Assembly (NCBI GenBank): GCA_029262895.1
Contig: JAJCYM010000082.1
Span: 1-41,125, forward strand
Length of the DNA: 41,125 nucleotides
Source: Roseivirga sp.
GTDB taxonomy: Bacteria; Bacteroidota; Bacteroidia; Cytophagales; Cyclobacteriaceae
Reading direction: 5' to 3'
Shown: positions 1 to 8,020 of the stretch, in pieces
Layout: each line of letters starts with the position of its first letter
How positions within the stretch are numbered: position 1 is the first letter of the stretch
Translations under genes and position numbers: made by a program
The notes under the pieces: generated by a model
Database searches by the model: none
Seen by the model: only the letters and a program-made list of their open reading frames with translations
Told to the model about the DNA's origin: nothing

Positions 1-2
1 GA

Positions 3-135
3 GATAGTCGATAGTCGATAGTCGATAGTCGATAGTCGATAGTCGATAGTCGATAGTCGATAGTCGATAGTCGATAGTCGATAGTCGATAGTCGATAGTC
101 GATAGTCGATAGTCGATAGTCGATAGTCGATAGTC
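3..135. repeat. Heptanucleotide tandem array, (GATAGTC)x19
   Basis: Nineteen uninterrupted copies of the 7-bp unit GATAGTC run from near the left window edge to position 135, 183 bp before the first fibre-like gene. The + strand contains TAG stops. The - strand is open in every frame because a 7-mer cycles through all three frames. The array starts 3 bp into the window, so its left boundary may be real or cut. It could be a slippage-prone spacer upstream of a surface-protein gene, or neutral intergenic satellite. Confidence 0.97.
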
Positions 136-318
136 AGAATACGATTTTCTAGAATCCGTAGACTGGCTTCAAACCTGGATTTCTACATTTTCTTTTCAAA
201 TCAGAGAAAATCAAATTGATTTTCTGCTCACTTATTGTGTCTGGCTGATACTAAGCTGAAACAGCTTTTCCTCTTTAGGAAACGATCCAACGCTGCCCTT
301 AACTTTAATTAGACCACA
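136..318 (+). promoter_or_regulatory. Leader of first fibre-like gene with palindrome
   Basis: The leader between the heptamer array and the first fibre gene holds a perfect palindrome at 206-224, GAAAATCAAATTGATTTTC (9-bp arms around one A). A close relative, GAAAATC-AAATTC-GATTTTC, lies at 1936-1955 upstream of the second fibre gene. The third gene lacks it. It may be an operator or simply a hairpin in the leader RNA. I found no convincing -33/-7 promoter pair. Confidence 0.4.
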
Positions 319-1839
319 ATGAAAAAGATACTCTTCTCTCTGCTTACACTTTGCTTAGCCACTTTTGCTTTTTCACAAACCAATATCTTTCCTACTACTG
401 GGAATGTTGGGATTGGAACATTGACTCCGGGGAATATCCTGGAAATCAAAAATATCAATAATACCTACCTGCAAGGTTTGAATATCCAACTAACTGGAAA
501 TACCGGGGCTGTTGTTGATCAAACCTATGGAGCATACATTGTCAATAACTTAGGGGGAGGTCTAAATGGCCCCTCTAGATATGGTGGTTATTTTGAGGCT
601 AAAGGTTACCCATCTAGTAACAATTATAATTATGGACTTGTTGGAGTTGGAAACAAATTAGGAGGATATGGCTACGAGACCATTGGAGTTCTTGGTATCG
701 CCAGACATACCTTTCAAAGCTATAGCACTAACAACACCAATTTAATTGGGGTCAAGGGACTTGTTGATTTCACAGATGATGGCAATACACTTTTGAACAC
801 CAAATTCGGAGCAAGTTTATATGGTGAGGTGATAGTGCCGAGTAATAAGACCTTGACTACTTATTATGGCGTTTATCTCAAGCCCCCATCGGGCAATATA
901 ACCAACAAATGGGGATTGTTTCAAGTTGATGCTGGTTCACAAAACTATCTGGCAGGCAATCTAGGTATCGGCACAACCTCGCCTTCAGAAAAACTGGATA
1001 TCAATGGAAACATAAATATGACTGGTGTCAATCGAAGGATATTCTTGGGTGGTACATCAGCAAACACTTTTGGTATTGCCTATGATTCGACCTACCCCGA
1101 CTATGGCATTTTCTACACCGAAGGATCTGTTGATCATGTGTCTATTTCACCAAATGGCAATGCTACAAATGGTGTTTTAAACGTACGGGGGGATGGTCAT
1201 GTAGGAATTGGTACGAACGCACCAGACAACACGCTTCATATTGAGGGTGATTTACTCCTTGACGTCTTTGGAAACTCAGGACATGAAAAAGGTATTTTCT
1301 TTAGGGAGGGCTTCAGCACTACCAATAAGTATAATGTTTCAATACTCGCATATGATCATAATGGTGGTGGGAGTTCTCCAGACGGTCTAAGCATCAATGG
1401 GCAAGATGGTATTTCTTTTAACACCGGTTCCGATACAAGAAATGAGAGAATGAGGCTCGCCCAAAATGGAAACTTAGGCATCGGCACCGCCTCCCCCACA
1501 GAAAAACTCTCCGTAGACGGCACTGTCTTAGCCAAAAAAGTAAGAGTCTCCACCGCAGGAGCAGATTGGCCAGATTACGTCTTCTCTCTTGATTTTAAAC
1601 TTAAAACTCTCCCTGAACTGGAAACTTATATAAAAGCCAACAAACACCTGCCTGAAGTCCCCTCTGCCAAAGAAGTAGGAAAAGAGGGGCTTGATTTAGG
1701 CAAAATGGATGCTACCCTGCTGAAGAAAGTAGAGGAGTTGACGCTTTATTTGATTGAAATGAATAAGAACCAGGAGAAGTTGATTAGGGAAGTGGAGGAG
1801 TTGAAGAAGGAGAATAAAAAATTGAGGGGTAATAAATAG
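319..1839 (+). CDS. Secreted fibre-like protein with NVGIGT repeats (paralogue 1)
   Basis: 506 residues. A Sec signal peptide (residues 1-20, ending AFSQ) is followed by a repeat-rich body with four [NH][VL]GIGT-type motifs, each typically followed by xSPxxxL and VxG. This layout is common in Bacteroidota proteins annotated as tail-fibre domain proteins. The C-terminal ~110 residues form a conserved cassette ([39 protein letters not shown]) that ends in a Lys/Glu-rich coiled coil. It resembles the trimeric fibre and endosialidase-chaperone style of protein, but the canonical S74 catalytic motifs were not recognised. The first ~18 codons and the last ~100 codons are nearly identical to its neighbours while the middle differs. 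Likely exported and surface or periplasmic; the ligand is unknown. ATG start with the signal peptide directly after it. Confidence 0.85.
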   Translation: MKKILFSLLTLCLATFAFSQTNIFPTTGNVGIGTLTPGNILEIKNINNTYLQGLNIQLTGNTGAVVDQTYGAYIVNNLGGGLNGPSRYGGYFEAKGYPSSNNYNYGLVGVGNKLGGYGYETIGVLGIARHTFQSYSTNNTNLIGVKGLVDFTDDGNTLLNTKFGASLYGEVIVPSNKTLTTYYGVYLKPPSGNITNKWGLFQVDAGSQNYLAGNLGIGTTSPSEKLDINGNINMTGVNRRIFLGGTSANTFGIAYDSTYPDYGIFYTEGSVDHVSISPNGNATNGVLNVRGDGHVGIGTNAPDNTLHIEGDLLLDVFGNSGHEKGIFFREGFSTTNKYNVSILAYDHNGGGSSPDGLSINGQDGISFNTGSDTRNERMRLAQNGNLGIGTASPTEKLSVDGTVLAKKVRVSTAGADWPDYVFSLDFKLKTLPELETYIKANKHLPEVPSAKEVGKEGLDLGKMDATLLKKVEELTLYLIEMNKNQEKLIREVEELKKENKKLRGNK

Positions 1840-1841
1840 GT

Positions 1842-1861
1842 AACCCCCTTGAAGGAGGTGT
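1842..1861. repeat. C-rich hairpin repeat, truncated copy
   Basis: AACCCCCTTGAAGGAGGTG just after the first fibre gene resembles the left half of the longer hairpin repeats at 5748-5784 and 6334-6370. Short arms CCCCCTT/GGAGG can pair weakly. It may act as a weak terminator. Confidence 0.5.
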
Positions 1862-2054
1862 AAATAGAGTCTATTCAAGATTATTTATTTAAATGGAAGG
1901 GAAATAATTGACCCTATTCCCTATCTTCAAATGGCGAAAATCAAATTCGATTTTCCACTCGAACTCCTCACCTGTTCAAGTACTAATCCAATAAACCCAT
2001 TTTCTCAATTGAGGAAATAACCAAAACGCCTCTGAATTTTTAAATGATGCTATT

Positions 2055-3908
2055 ATGAAAAAGATACTCTTCTCATTGCTAACCCTTTGCTTGGCTAGTT
2101 TTGCTTTTGCCCAGACCAATACTTTTCCCACTACTGGTAATGTTGGTGTTGGGACACTCAGCCCTAATTATAAGATCGAGTTAAATTCCGGAACCTTTGG
2201 TTTATCTGGTGGCAGTGAAACCTATCTGGAATTCCACAGCCTTTATAGCACTGCCGATTATAAAAAATGGCGCATGGCCATTGGAGGTGGACTAAGTGCC
2301 TTTAATTTATCCACACGCTATGATAATGGTACAATAAAAGCCAATGTCTTTACCATTACAAATGCTGGTAATGTGGGCATTGGCACTACATCACCCACAA
2401 CCAAATTGGATGTTAGAGGCAATTTAAGCACAACAGATGTTAATGATGTATATGTTTCACTTGAATCCACTAACGCAAGTACTCCTGAAGAGGTCGCTAC
2501 GAAATACAACAATTTTTCGACCGGCACAGATTATTGGTGGCAAGGATTAAATCAATCTTCAGAATTCTCTTTAGCCTATGGTTCTTCTTTTAGTTCAGCT
2601 AACACCAAGTTTTTCATCAATACATCAGGAAATATCGGCATTGGCACTACTTCACCTGCCTACACATTGACAGTTAAAGGCGGACCTTCAAATGCTAAGG
2701 GTATAAATATTATGGATGCTAACTCGCGGATATATTTTGATGGTAAAAGAGCACTGGAAGGCCATGATTCCAACAGTCGCCTTGATATCGGAGAGGGATT
2801 CAGTAAAACTCAATTATTTGGCAATGTCGGAATTGGTACAACTGGGCCTGATTTACCTCTTCACGTTGGAGGAACCTCAGGGAATGTGAGATTGGCGGTA
2901 GGTGAATCTGGATCAGGTAGAAAAGCCTTCTATGCCGGCTATAATTTCAATACGGATTCGGGAGAAATTCAGGCGGTTGATGAAGGCACATCGTACAAAA
3001 ATCTTAACATAAATCCATATGGTGGAAACGTAGGCATTGGCACTACCTCTCCTGTTTCCTCATTGCATATTAATTCATCTGACTCTCGAGGCTTGAGGTT
3101 TAGTAGATCGGGGGCCAATGACTTTGGCTATGAAATTGCCGGAACCACTTTTGGATTATACGATTTTACCAACAGCCAATATAAATGGAGAACCGTTACA
3201 GGAAATGTACTGCTTGCTGAAACAAGTGGTAACGTTGGTATCGGCAATACCTCTCCTACAGCAAAACTCGATGTCAATGGTACCGGCAATTTTAGCGGTG
3301 ACTTATCGGTTAGTTCGGATGGACTCACGAAGATTGATGGTAACAAACTACTCTTAAACAACGATAATTCTCAATCCTCTGCCTATGTGGATTTTAGAGA
3401 TTCCAATGGAACTCGTTACCGAATGGGTACGGGTACTTTATCTAATGGCTACTTCTCTATTTCCAATCATGATACTAGTGTTGAGTTAATGAGGATAAAT
3501 GGAAATGGAGACACGTTCATTTATGGAAATGTTGAATCCAAAAAAGTCAAAGTCACACAGAACCCTGGCAATTGGCCAGACTACGTATTCGAACCCAACT
3601 TTGAACTTAAAACTCTCCCCGAACTTGAAACTTATATCAAAGCCAACAAACACCTCCCCGAAGTCCCTTCCGCCAAAGAAGTTGAAAAAGAAGGCCTCGA
3701 TTTAGGCAAGATGGATGCTACCCTGCTGAAAAAGGTGGAGGAGTTGACACTTTACTTGATAGATCAGAATAAAAAATTAGAGCAAGAAGTCGAAAGTTCT
3801 AAGCAACAAGCTACAAGCCTCAGGAATGTGCAGCTACAAAATGAGGAATTGAAATCAATGCTCCTCGAAATGAAAAAAGAAATCCAGGAACTCAAAAAGA
3901 ACAAATAA
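2055..3908 (+). CDS. Secreted fibre-like protein with NVGIGT repeats (paralogue 2)
   Basis: 617 residues, the longest of the three paralogues. The signal peptide (residues 1-20, ending AFAQ) is almost identical to paralogue 1 in protein and DNA. Six N[VI]G[IV]G[TN] motifs punctuate a beta-rich variable body, several of the form [17 protein letters not shown]. The C-terminal cassette ([52 protein letters not shown]) matches its neighbours. A longer coiled coil follows it (about residues 565-617: [25 protein letters not shown]), which would suit oligomerisation. Probably a surface or periplasmic fibre; no enzymatic motif was recognised. It lies 215 bp after paralogue 1 with its own leader, so separate transcription is possible. 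Confidence 0.85.
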   Translation: MKKILFSLLTLCLASFAFAQTNTFPTTGNVGVGTLSPNYKIELNSGTFGLSGGSETYLEFHSLYSTADYKKWRMAIGGGLSAFNLSTRYDNGTIKANVFTITNAGNVGIGTTSPTTKLDVRGNLSTTDVNDVYVSLESTNASTPEEVATKYNNFSTGTDYWWQGLNQSSEFSLAYGSSFSSANTKFFINTSGNIGIGTTSPAYTLTVKGGPSNAKGINIMDANSRIYFDGKRALEGHDSNSRLDIGEGFSKTQLFGNVGIGTTGPDLPLHVGGTSGNVRLAVGESGSGRKAFYAGYNFNTDSGEIQAVDEGTSYKNLNINPYGGNVGIGTTSPVSSLHINSSDSRGLRFSRSGANDFGYEIAGTTFGLYDFTNSQYKWRTVTGNVLLAETSGNVGIGNTSPTAKLDVNGTGNFSGDLSVSSDGLTKIDGNKLLLNNDNSQSSAYVDFRDSNGTRYRMGTGTLSNGYFSISNHDTSVELMRINGNGDTFIYGNVESKKVKVTQNPGNWPDYVFEPNFELKTLPELETYIKANKHLPEVPSAKEVEKEGLDLGKMDATLLKKVEELTLYLIDQNKKLEQEVESSKQQATSLRNVQLQNEELKSMLLEMKKEIQELKKNK

Positions 3909-3919
3909 TGGATCCTATT

Positions 3920-3944
3920 CAATCTCCCTTCTTTAGAGGGATTT
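3920..3944. repeat. Imperfect palindrome between fibre genes 2 and 3
   Basis: AATCTCCCTT and AGAGGGATTT flank a short loop between paralogues 2 and 3. It looks like a diverged member of the local C-rich hairpin group. It may terminate transcription of paralogue 2, although no clear T-run follows. Confidence 0.4.
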
Positions 3945-3974
3945 AGGAAAGTCAAACTTTAAATAACCTCAATT

Positions 3975-5741
3975 ATGAAAAAGATATTTTATACCCTGTT
4001 GTTTCTTTCCTTTATCATCAACCTGAATGGTCAAAACTTAACTGGCAATAATGTCACCCTGACCGACCCAGACCCAAATCTAATTCTGAACGCCACATCT
4101 GCAGGTCAATACATCGATAACAATGGCACAAACCAGGGATGGCCAAGAATAAAATTTAGAGCATACGATGCCTTGGGAGGTCCCCTTCTTGATAAATGGG
4201 ATTTAACGTATAGCGCCAGGGACAACAACTTCTACTTCTATAATAGAACCCAGAGTGCTACACAACTTCACTTTGAAGACAGCGGTGATACATTCTTTCC
4301 ATCAGGCAGACTCGGCATTGGAATTGGCACAAACACAGTTCCAACAGCTACCCTACAAATCAAAAATCCAACCTCCTACAACACCGTTCTCGAAGTCGGC
4401 CCAGCAGGAGACAGTCATTCCTATTTTCGCCTCGACAAACATGCCGGAAAGGATGGTGGTATTCTGTTTACAGAAGACCGCAACCTAAAATATCAACTGG
4501 TCAATGGAACCAATGGAAATTTTGATATCTACAGCTATAGCAAAAGTGCCAATGTATTTAGTATACAACAGACCACTGGATATTTAGGCTTGGGAACGAC
4601 CACGCCTGGAAGGGAACTCCACATCAACAGTGCCACTGGTTCGCAAATAAAATTGGAAAGCACCTCTAACGGTGCATGGTCTGGATTGGAATGGTCGGCC
4701 AATAATGGTGGTTTTGACGCCTATAGTGGTATTCTTGATAACGATGGTAGGTACTTTGTTGATGTCAACTCTGATGGAGAAGACCTTACCATTTTGCAAA
4801 ATGGCAACCTTGGTGTTGGTACCAATTCACCAAACTTCAGACTTGATGTAAATGGACAGATTGGCGTTAAAGGGCAGCGTTTATTAGATGATAATGGTTC
4901 TTCACTCTTAATGGGTGATTTAGCTGGAGGTGATGGTTACAGGGCACTCACCCTTCGTGCAGGTGATCAAGACAGAATCTACATCAACACAAGTGGAAAT
5001 GTAGGCATAGGCACCAATGGACCCACGGCCAAGCTTGATGTAAACGGAACCGCAATAATTTCTGGACTCACAACACTCAATAATTCATTGACTATTTCGA
5101 GTAATGGTCATACCACCATTAACAATGTTACAACATTAAATAATGATGTAAGCATAAACGGAACAATGACTTTTGGACAAACCTCAAGTATTCCAGCAGC
5201 AGCTATTTCACATTATACTAATGGCTATCTCTATATGAAAGGGGGTATTTCGGGAACAATAATAGCAGATGATGGTGCAATAAATACTGTGAGAATCGCA
5301 GATGGTTCTAATGGTTACTTTATGGTAGAAACCGGTGACGGCACCGAGAAATTTCGAATTAACTCTTCCGGCAATGTGGGCATCGGGACTTCCTCTCCTC
5401 AGGAAAAATTAGCTGTTGATGGCTCCATTCTTGCCAAGAAAGTAAGGGTCTCCACCGCAGGAGCAGATTGGCCAGACTACGTCTTCTCCCCAAACTTTAA
5501 ACTTAAAACTCTCTCAGAACTTGAAACTTATATCAAGACCAACAAGCACCTACCCGAAGTCCCTTCCGCCAAGGAAGTAGAAAAAGAAGGTCTTGATTTA
5601 GGCAAGATGGATGCTACCCTGCTGAAAAAGGTAGAGGAGTTGACCTTGTATCTGATTGAGGTGAATAAGAATCAGGAGAAGCTGATTAAGGAGGTAGAGG
5701 AGTTGAAGAAGGAGAATGAAAAATTGAAGGGTAATAAATAG
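3975..5741 (+). CDS. Secreted fibre-like protein with NVGIGT repeats (paralogue 3)
   Basis: 588 residues. The signal peptide (residues 1-20, ending NLNGQ) differs from paralogues 1 and 2. The N-terminal ~100 residues (LTDPDPNLILNATSAGQYID region) suggest a distinct head domain. Five GIGT-type motifs follow (LGIGIGT, YLGLGT, NLGVGT, NVGIGT, NVGIGT). The C-terminal cassette is nearly identical at DNA level to paralogue 1 (compare 5445-5705 with 1536-1800), including the shared STAGADWPDYVFS stretch, so gene conversion or recent duplication of the 3' end is likely. The protein ends in a KEVEELKKENEKLKG coiled coil. The gene starts 66 bp after paralogue 2, so co-transcription is plausible. Role unknown; probably a cell-surface fibre or adhesin-like protein. 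Confidence 0.85.
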   Translation: MKKIFYTLLFLSFIINLNGQNLTGNNVTLTDPDPNLILNATSAGQYIDNNGTNQGWPRIKFRAYDALGGPLLDKWDLTYSARDNNFYFYNRTQSATQLHFEDSGDTFFPSGRLGIGIGTNTVPTATLQIKNPTSYNTVLEVGPAGDSHSYFRLDKHAGKDGGILFTEDRNLKYQLVNGTNGNFDIYSYSKSANVFSIQQTTGYLGLGTTTPGRELHINSATGSQIKLESTSNGAWSGLEWSANNGGFDAYSGILDNDGRYFVDVNSDGEDLTILQNGNLGVGTNSPNFRLDVNGQIGVKGQRLLDDNGSSLLMGDLAGGDGYRALTLRAGDQDRIYINTSGNVGIGTNGPTAKLDVNGTAIISGLTTLNNSLTISSNGHTTINNVTTLNNDVSINGTMTFGQTSSIPAAAISHYTNGYLYMKGGISGTIIADDGAINTVRIADGSNGYFMVETGDGTEKFRINSSGNVGIGTSSPQEKLAVDGSILAKKVRVSTAGADWPDYVFSPNFKLKTLSELETYIKTNKHLPEVPSAKEVEKEGLDLGKMDATLLKKVEELTLYLIEVNKNQEKLIKEVEELKKENEKLKGNK

Positions 5742-5747
5742 GTCAGC

Positions 5748-5784
5748 AACCCCCTTGTGTTCCCCCTTGAAGAAGGGGGAAAGT
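5748..5784. repeat. C-rich hairpin repeat, left copy flanking DUF559 gene
   Basis: AACCCCCTTGTGTT is followed by a perfect hairpin (TCCCCCTT, loop GAAG, AAGGGGGA at 5761-5780). Nearly the same 37 bp recur in direct orientation at 6334-6370, on the other side of the nuclease gene. It also follows the third fibre gene and may double as a terminator. Confidence 0.85.
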
Positions 5785-5877
5785 GGTTTCGAGTCACTAG
5801 TTAGAGTAAGGGAATTGGATAGATATTCGGAATTTGTAAATAGATCGGTAAATGTAATTATTTGGTAAAATCTAACT

Positions 5878-5920
5878 CCTCCCCTTAAAGGGGAGGTGGC
5901 CAACGGTCGGAGGGGTTCTA
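5878..5920 (+). repeat. Palindrome plus ribosome-binding site ahead of DUF559 gene
   Basis: A near-perfect palindrome (CCTCCCCTT-A-AAGGGGAGG, 5878-5896) is followed by a small GGCC-AAC-GGTC hairpin. A GGAGGGG stretch (5909-5915) sits five bases before the ATG at 5921. The repeat therefore seems to supply the Shine-Dalgarno sequence, which is unusual in Bacteroidota where such sites are weak. Confidence 0.75.
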
Positions 5921-6298
5921 ATGACAAACCTAGGAGACAAATACAATCACAAACATCTCAAAGAGAATCGAAAAAACCTTCGGAACAATCTTACTCCTGC
6001 CGAGGCTACCCTCTGGAGGTTTCTTAAAAACAAACAATTAGATGGTAGAAGATTCAGACGACAATTCAGTGTTGAGAACTATATCCTTGATTTCTATTGT
6101 CCATCAGAAAAGCTGGCCATTGAACTGGATGGTGCTCATCATTTTACCAGTGCCGGATTTGAAAAAGACCAAGAAAGAGACAAGCGACTTGCTGATCTTG
6201 GTATCTGGGTTTTGAGATTTGAAAATGTTGATGTTTTTAAAGCTTCTGAAACAGTGTTAGATACTATTCGGAACAGTTTTCAAAATAGGTATCTCTAG
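5921..6298 (+). CDS. DUF559 / Vsr-like endonuclease-domain protein
   Basis: 125 residues, normal full length for the DUF559 family. The order is typical: an N-terminal RKNLRNNLTPAEATLWRFLKNKQLDG segment, RRQFSVENYILDFYCP, then AIELDGAHH, and a final LGIWVLRFENVDVF segment. Candidate PD-(D/E)xK-type residues are D57, E68, D70 and H73. The family is related to very-short-patch-repair and restriction-type nucleases; the substrate is unknown. The gene has no partner in an operon. It is bracketed by direct copies of a C-rich hairpin repeat and its ribosome-binding site lies in a related repeat. It is probably a stand-alone accessory gene spread with these repeats (inference). Confidence 0.85.
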   Translation: MTNLGDKYNHKHLKENRKNLRNNLTPAEATLWRFLKNKQLDGRRFRRQFSVENYILDFYCPSEKLAIELDGAHHFTSAGFEKDQERDKRLADLGIWVLRFENVDVFKASETVLDTIRNSFQNRYL

Positions 6299-6325
6299 CC
6301 CCTTGTATTTCCTCTGGTAGGGATG
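6296..6325. repeat. Degenerate C-rich repeat after DUF559 gene
   Basis: AGCCCCTTGTATTTCCTC followed by GGTAGGGAT resembles the next repeat at 6334-6370 but has lost most of the pairing. It overlaps the stop codon of the nuclease gene. Confidence 0.45.
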
Positions 6326-6333
6326 TAAAAATT

Positions 6334-6370
6334 AACCCCCTTGTATTCCCCCTTGAAAAAGGGGGAAAGT
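6334..6370. repeat. C-rich hairpin repeat, right copy flanking DUF559 gene
   Basis: AACCCCCTTGTATT is followed by TTCCCCCTT, loop GAAA, AAGGGGGAA (6346-6367). It is a direct repeat of 5748-5784 with only a few differences over 37 bp. The pair brackets a unit of about 620 bp that contains only the DUF559 gene. Confidence 0.85.
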
Positions 6371-6423
6371 AGATTTGTCAAACGAGGCCAGACATTTCTA
6401 AGAATAAAAATTAAACTAATATC

Positions 6424-6545
6424 TCTTGATTAAGGCGACCAATGAGGGCATCCCGATAGCTATTGGAATGGCTAATTTTTTCAACGAAGAGCAAACGGTA
6501 AGAAATGATTTGTATCCGTCATGTTATATTTGATTTGGTATTAAG
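6424..6545. repeat. Dispersed MITE-like element, degenerate copy
   Basis: The segment from CTTGATTAAGGC to TTTGATTTGGTATTAA matches 34061-34173 over about 115 bp, with shared blocks AACGAAGAGCAA, GTAAGAAATG and TTATATTTGATTTGGTATTA. The left terminal repeat seen in the other copy is not recognisable here. The right end runs into the stop codon of the leftward propeller gene. Confidence 0.75.
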
Positions 6546-7929
6546 TCATCCTCCGGACGACAACCTTACCGCCATCAATCCAAACTGCCAAAGCGCCTTG
6601 CCCATTCGGTAAATTAACAATTTGGGGAGAAGCCCCACCGCCCAAGTTCACTGCACCAGGTCTGCCAGGTGTTTGGCCCATCACATTGGGGCCACGGTTC
6701 CAAAGTATATAATTTCCTTTCACATTTGAAGCAATAGCAGGAGACCTTCCATTGCCAATCAACTCTTCTCTTGAACCTGGGGTTGCGAAATACACCTTGC
6801 CTTCTCGTTGCCAAACTGTGGCAACCTCACTTCCAGACACATCCAGATTTCCACCGTCCATCGGGCAACCATTGATGGCCCAGGAACCCATACCCAACTT
6901 CTCGGGCGTTTTAAAGGAGGTGCCTCCATTCTCGGATTTAGTTACATACAAATCTCTATTACCGTCCACATTATTTCTGAACATAATGTAGATCCCATCT
7001 TTGCCCGCCACAATAGAGGGTTTGCAACACTCGCAGACAGAACCATCGGGAGAGGCATAAACAAATTGGCTTTTCTTCCATGTCTTACCGGCATCCTCCG
7101 ATACCGAGACAAAAATCTTTCCCTGAGGCTTAGGCCTATTGCCATTTTGGGCTTTAAATTTTTTGTAGCCCTCCAAGTCTTGTGCTTTAAGGGCATTACC
7201 TTCCTTATCGACTACAACCCAATAGAGTTTACCATCTTCGCCAGGGTATGTTCTTATCCCTTCTGCGCCTTCAGGCATTTCACCAACCTGCTTCATAATC
7301 TCCTCCTTGGTCAGCCTTTGTGGCGGTACATTATGATCCTCTCTAACCTCTTCGCGTTTCTTTTCAACCTTTTCGCGACTCTCACCTGCCTCTTGGTCCT
7401 TAACTTCATGACCGCCTGGTTTCGTTTCATGCCCCATATCTGCATGATCCATTCCTTCTCTTCGCGTATCGATCCACGTGGCAAAGAGATTTCCATTTGT
7501 ATCAAAGGCGATATCTGCCAAACTCTCACCTGAAGAACCAGGTATATCATTCACTTTAAACGGCCCTTCCCATTTATCAGAATCAGTAGCTTTCCTCCAA
7601 GCAGATAAGTCACCTTTCCTATCCGGAGCAATAATAGAATAGTAATCGTCATTCATGGAGAGTCGTGGTCCACTGGACATTCCCAATACCAGACCGTTCA
7701 AGGTGGCTACCTTCTCCGGTTTACTGAAAGAGCTTCCATTGTCTTTCGATATCACAAAATAAATGTCCTTCCCATCACCATAAGAAATACCAATTACCCC
7801 ATTGGCCGTTTTGGATAAAGAAGGTTGATCGCCCTCTCCTAAAGTGATCAAATTCCCCTGTGCCATCAGGTCGGCAAGGGGAAAGAAGCAGAGGAATAAT
7901 AATATGTTCAGGTTCCTTCTTAACATCAT
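6541..7929 (-). CDS. Exported CxCC beta-propeller (BNR/Asp-box) protein 1
   Basis: 462 residues with a signal peptide (cleavage near LMAQ, residue 24). Asp-box-like motifs (SKDNGSSF, SEDAGKTW, SENGGTSF) indicate a sialidase-fold beta-propeller, but sialidase activity is not implied. Key features are a C-E-C-C cluster (C299, C301, C302) and a later WAINGCPMDGG motif (C355). The same pair occurs in the propeller at 15534-16748, as do TW[IL]D-x-R and RN-x(n)-RD. A charged insert (about residues 157-270) with His/Glu/Lys-rich runs (HETKPGGHE, REKVEKKREEVRED) is absent from the paralogue. It is divergent from the efflux cluster, so probably part of the same copper response, perhaps binding metal through the cysteines. 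ATG at 7929 was chosen; a second ATG follows at once. Confidence 0.8.
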   Translation of the reverse strand: MMLRRNLNILLFLCFFPLADLMAQGNLITLGEGDQPSLSKTANGVIGISYGDGKDIYFVISKDNGSSFSKPEKVATLNGLVLGMSSGPRLSMNDDYYSIIAPDRKGDLSAWRKATDSDKWEGPFKVNDIPGSSGESLADIAFDTNGNLFATWIDTRREGMDHADMGHETKPGGHEVKDQEAGESREKVEKKREEVREDHNVPPQRLTKEEIMKQVGEMPEGAEGIRTYPGEDGKLYWVVVDKEGNALKAQDLEGYKKFKAQNGNRPKPQGKIFVSVSEDAGKTWKKSQFVYASPDGSVCECCKPSIVAGKDGIYIMFRNNVDGNRDLYVTKSENGGTSFKTPEKLGMGSWAINGCPMDGGNLDVSGSEVATVWQREGKVYFATPGSREELIGNGRSPAIASNVKGNYILWNRGPNVMGQTPGRPGAVNLGGGASPQIVNLPNGQGALAVWIDGGKVVVRRMT

Positions 7930-8020
7930 TGTGAATTTATTTTGTAAGCAATTACAGAAACCAAAGGCATAAACCAGCGGCTTTAACCTTGTTTAACAAT
8001 GTTTAATCAGAAGCCTCAAA

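Noticed and set aside
1-140. CRISPR-like array
   Set aside because: The 7-bp units abut directly with no spacers, so this is a simple tandem repeat.
319-5741. Prophage tail-fibre region
   Set aside because: All three proteins have Sec signal peptides and no capsid, portal, tail or integrase genes are nearby; the fibre resemblance is at motif level only.
5598-5927. Minus-strand ORF across the hairpin repeats and the end of fibre gene 3
   Set aside because: Its sequence is the reverse complement of the coiled coil and the C-rich repeats, with no protein-like features.
6808-7533. 241-codon + strand ORF opposite the CxCC propeller gene
   Set aside because: No start context or family resemblance; the minus-strand gene has a signal peptide, Asp-boxes and conserved Cys motifs, so this is an antisense shadow.
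6541-7929. Functional exo-alpha-sialidase
   Set aside because: Asp-boxes show the propeller fold, but the conserved Cys clusters and the copper-efflux context point elsewhere; no sialidase Arg triad could be identified.
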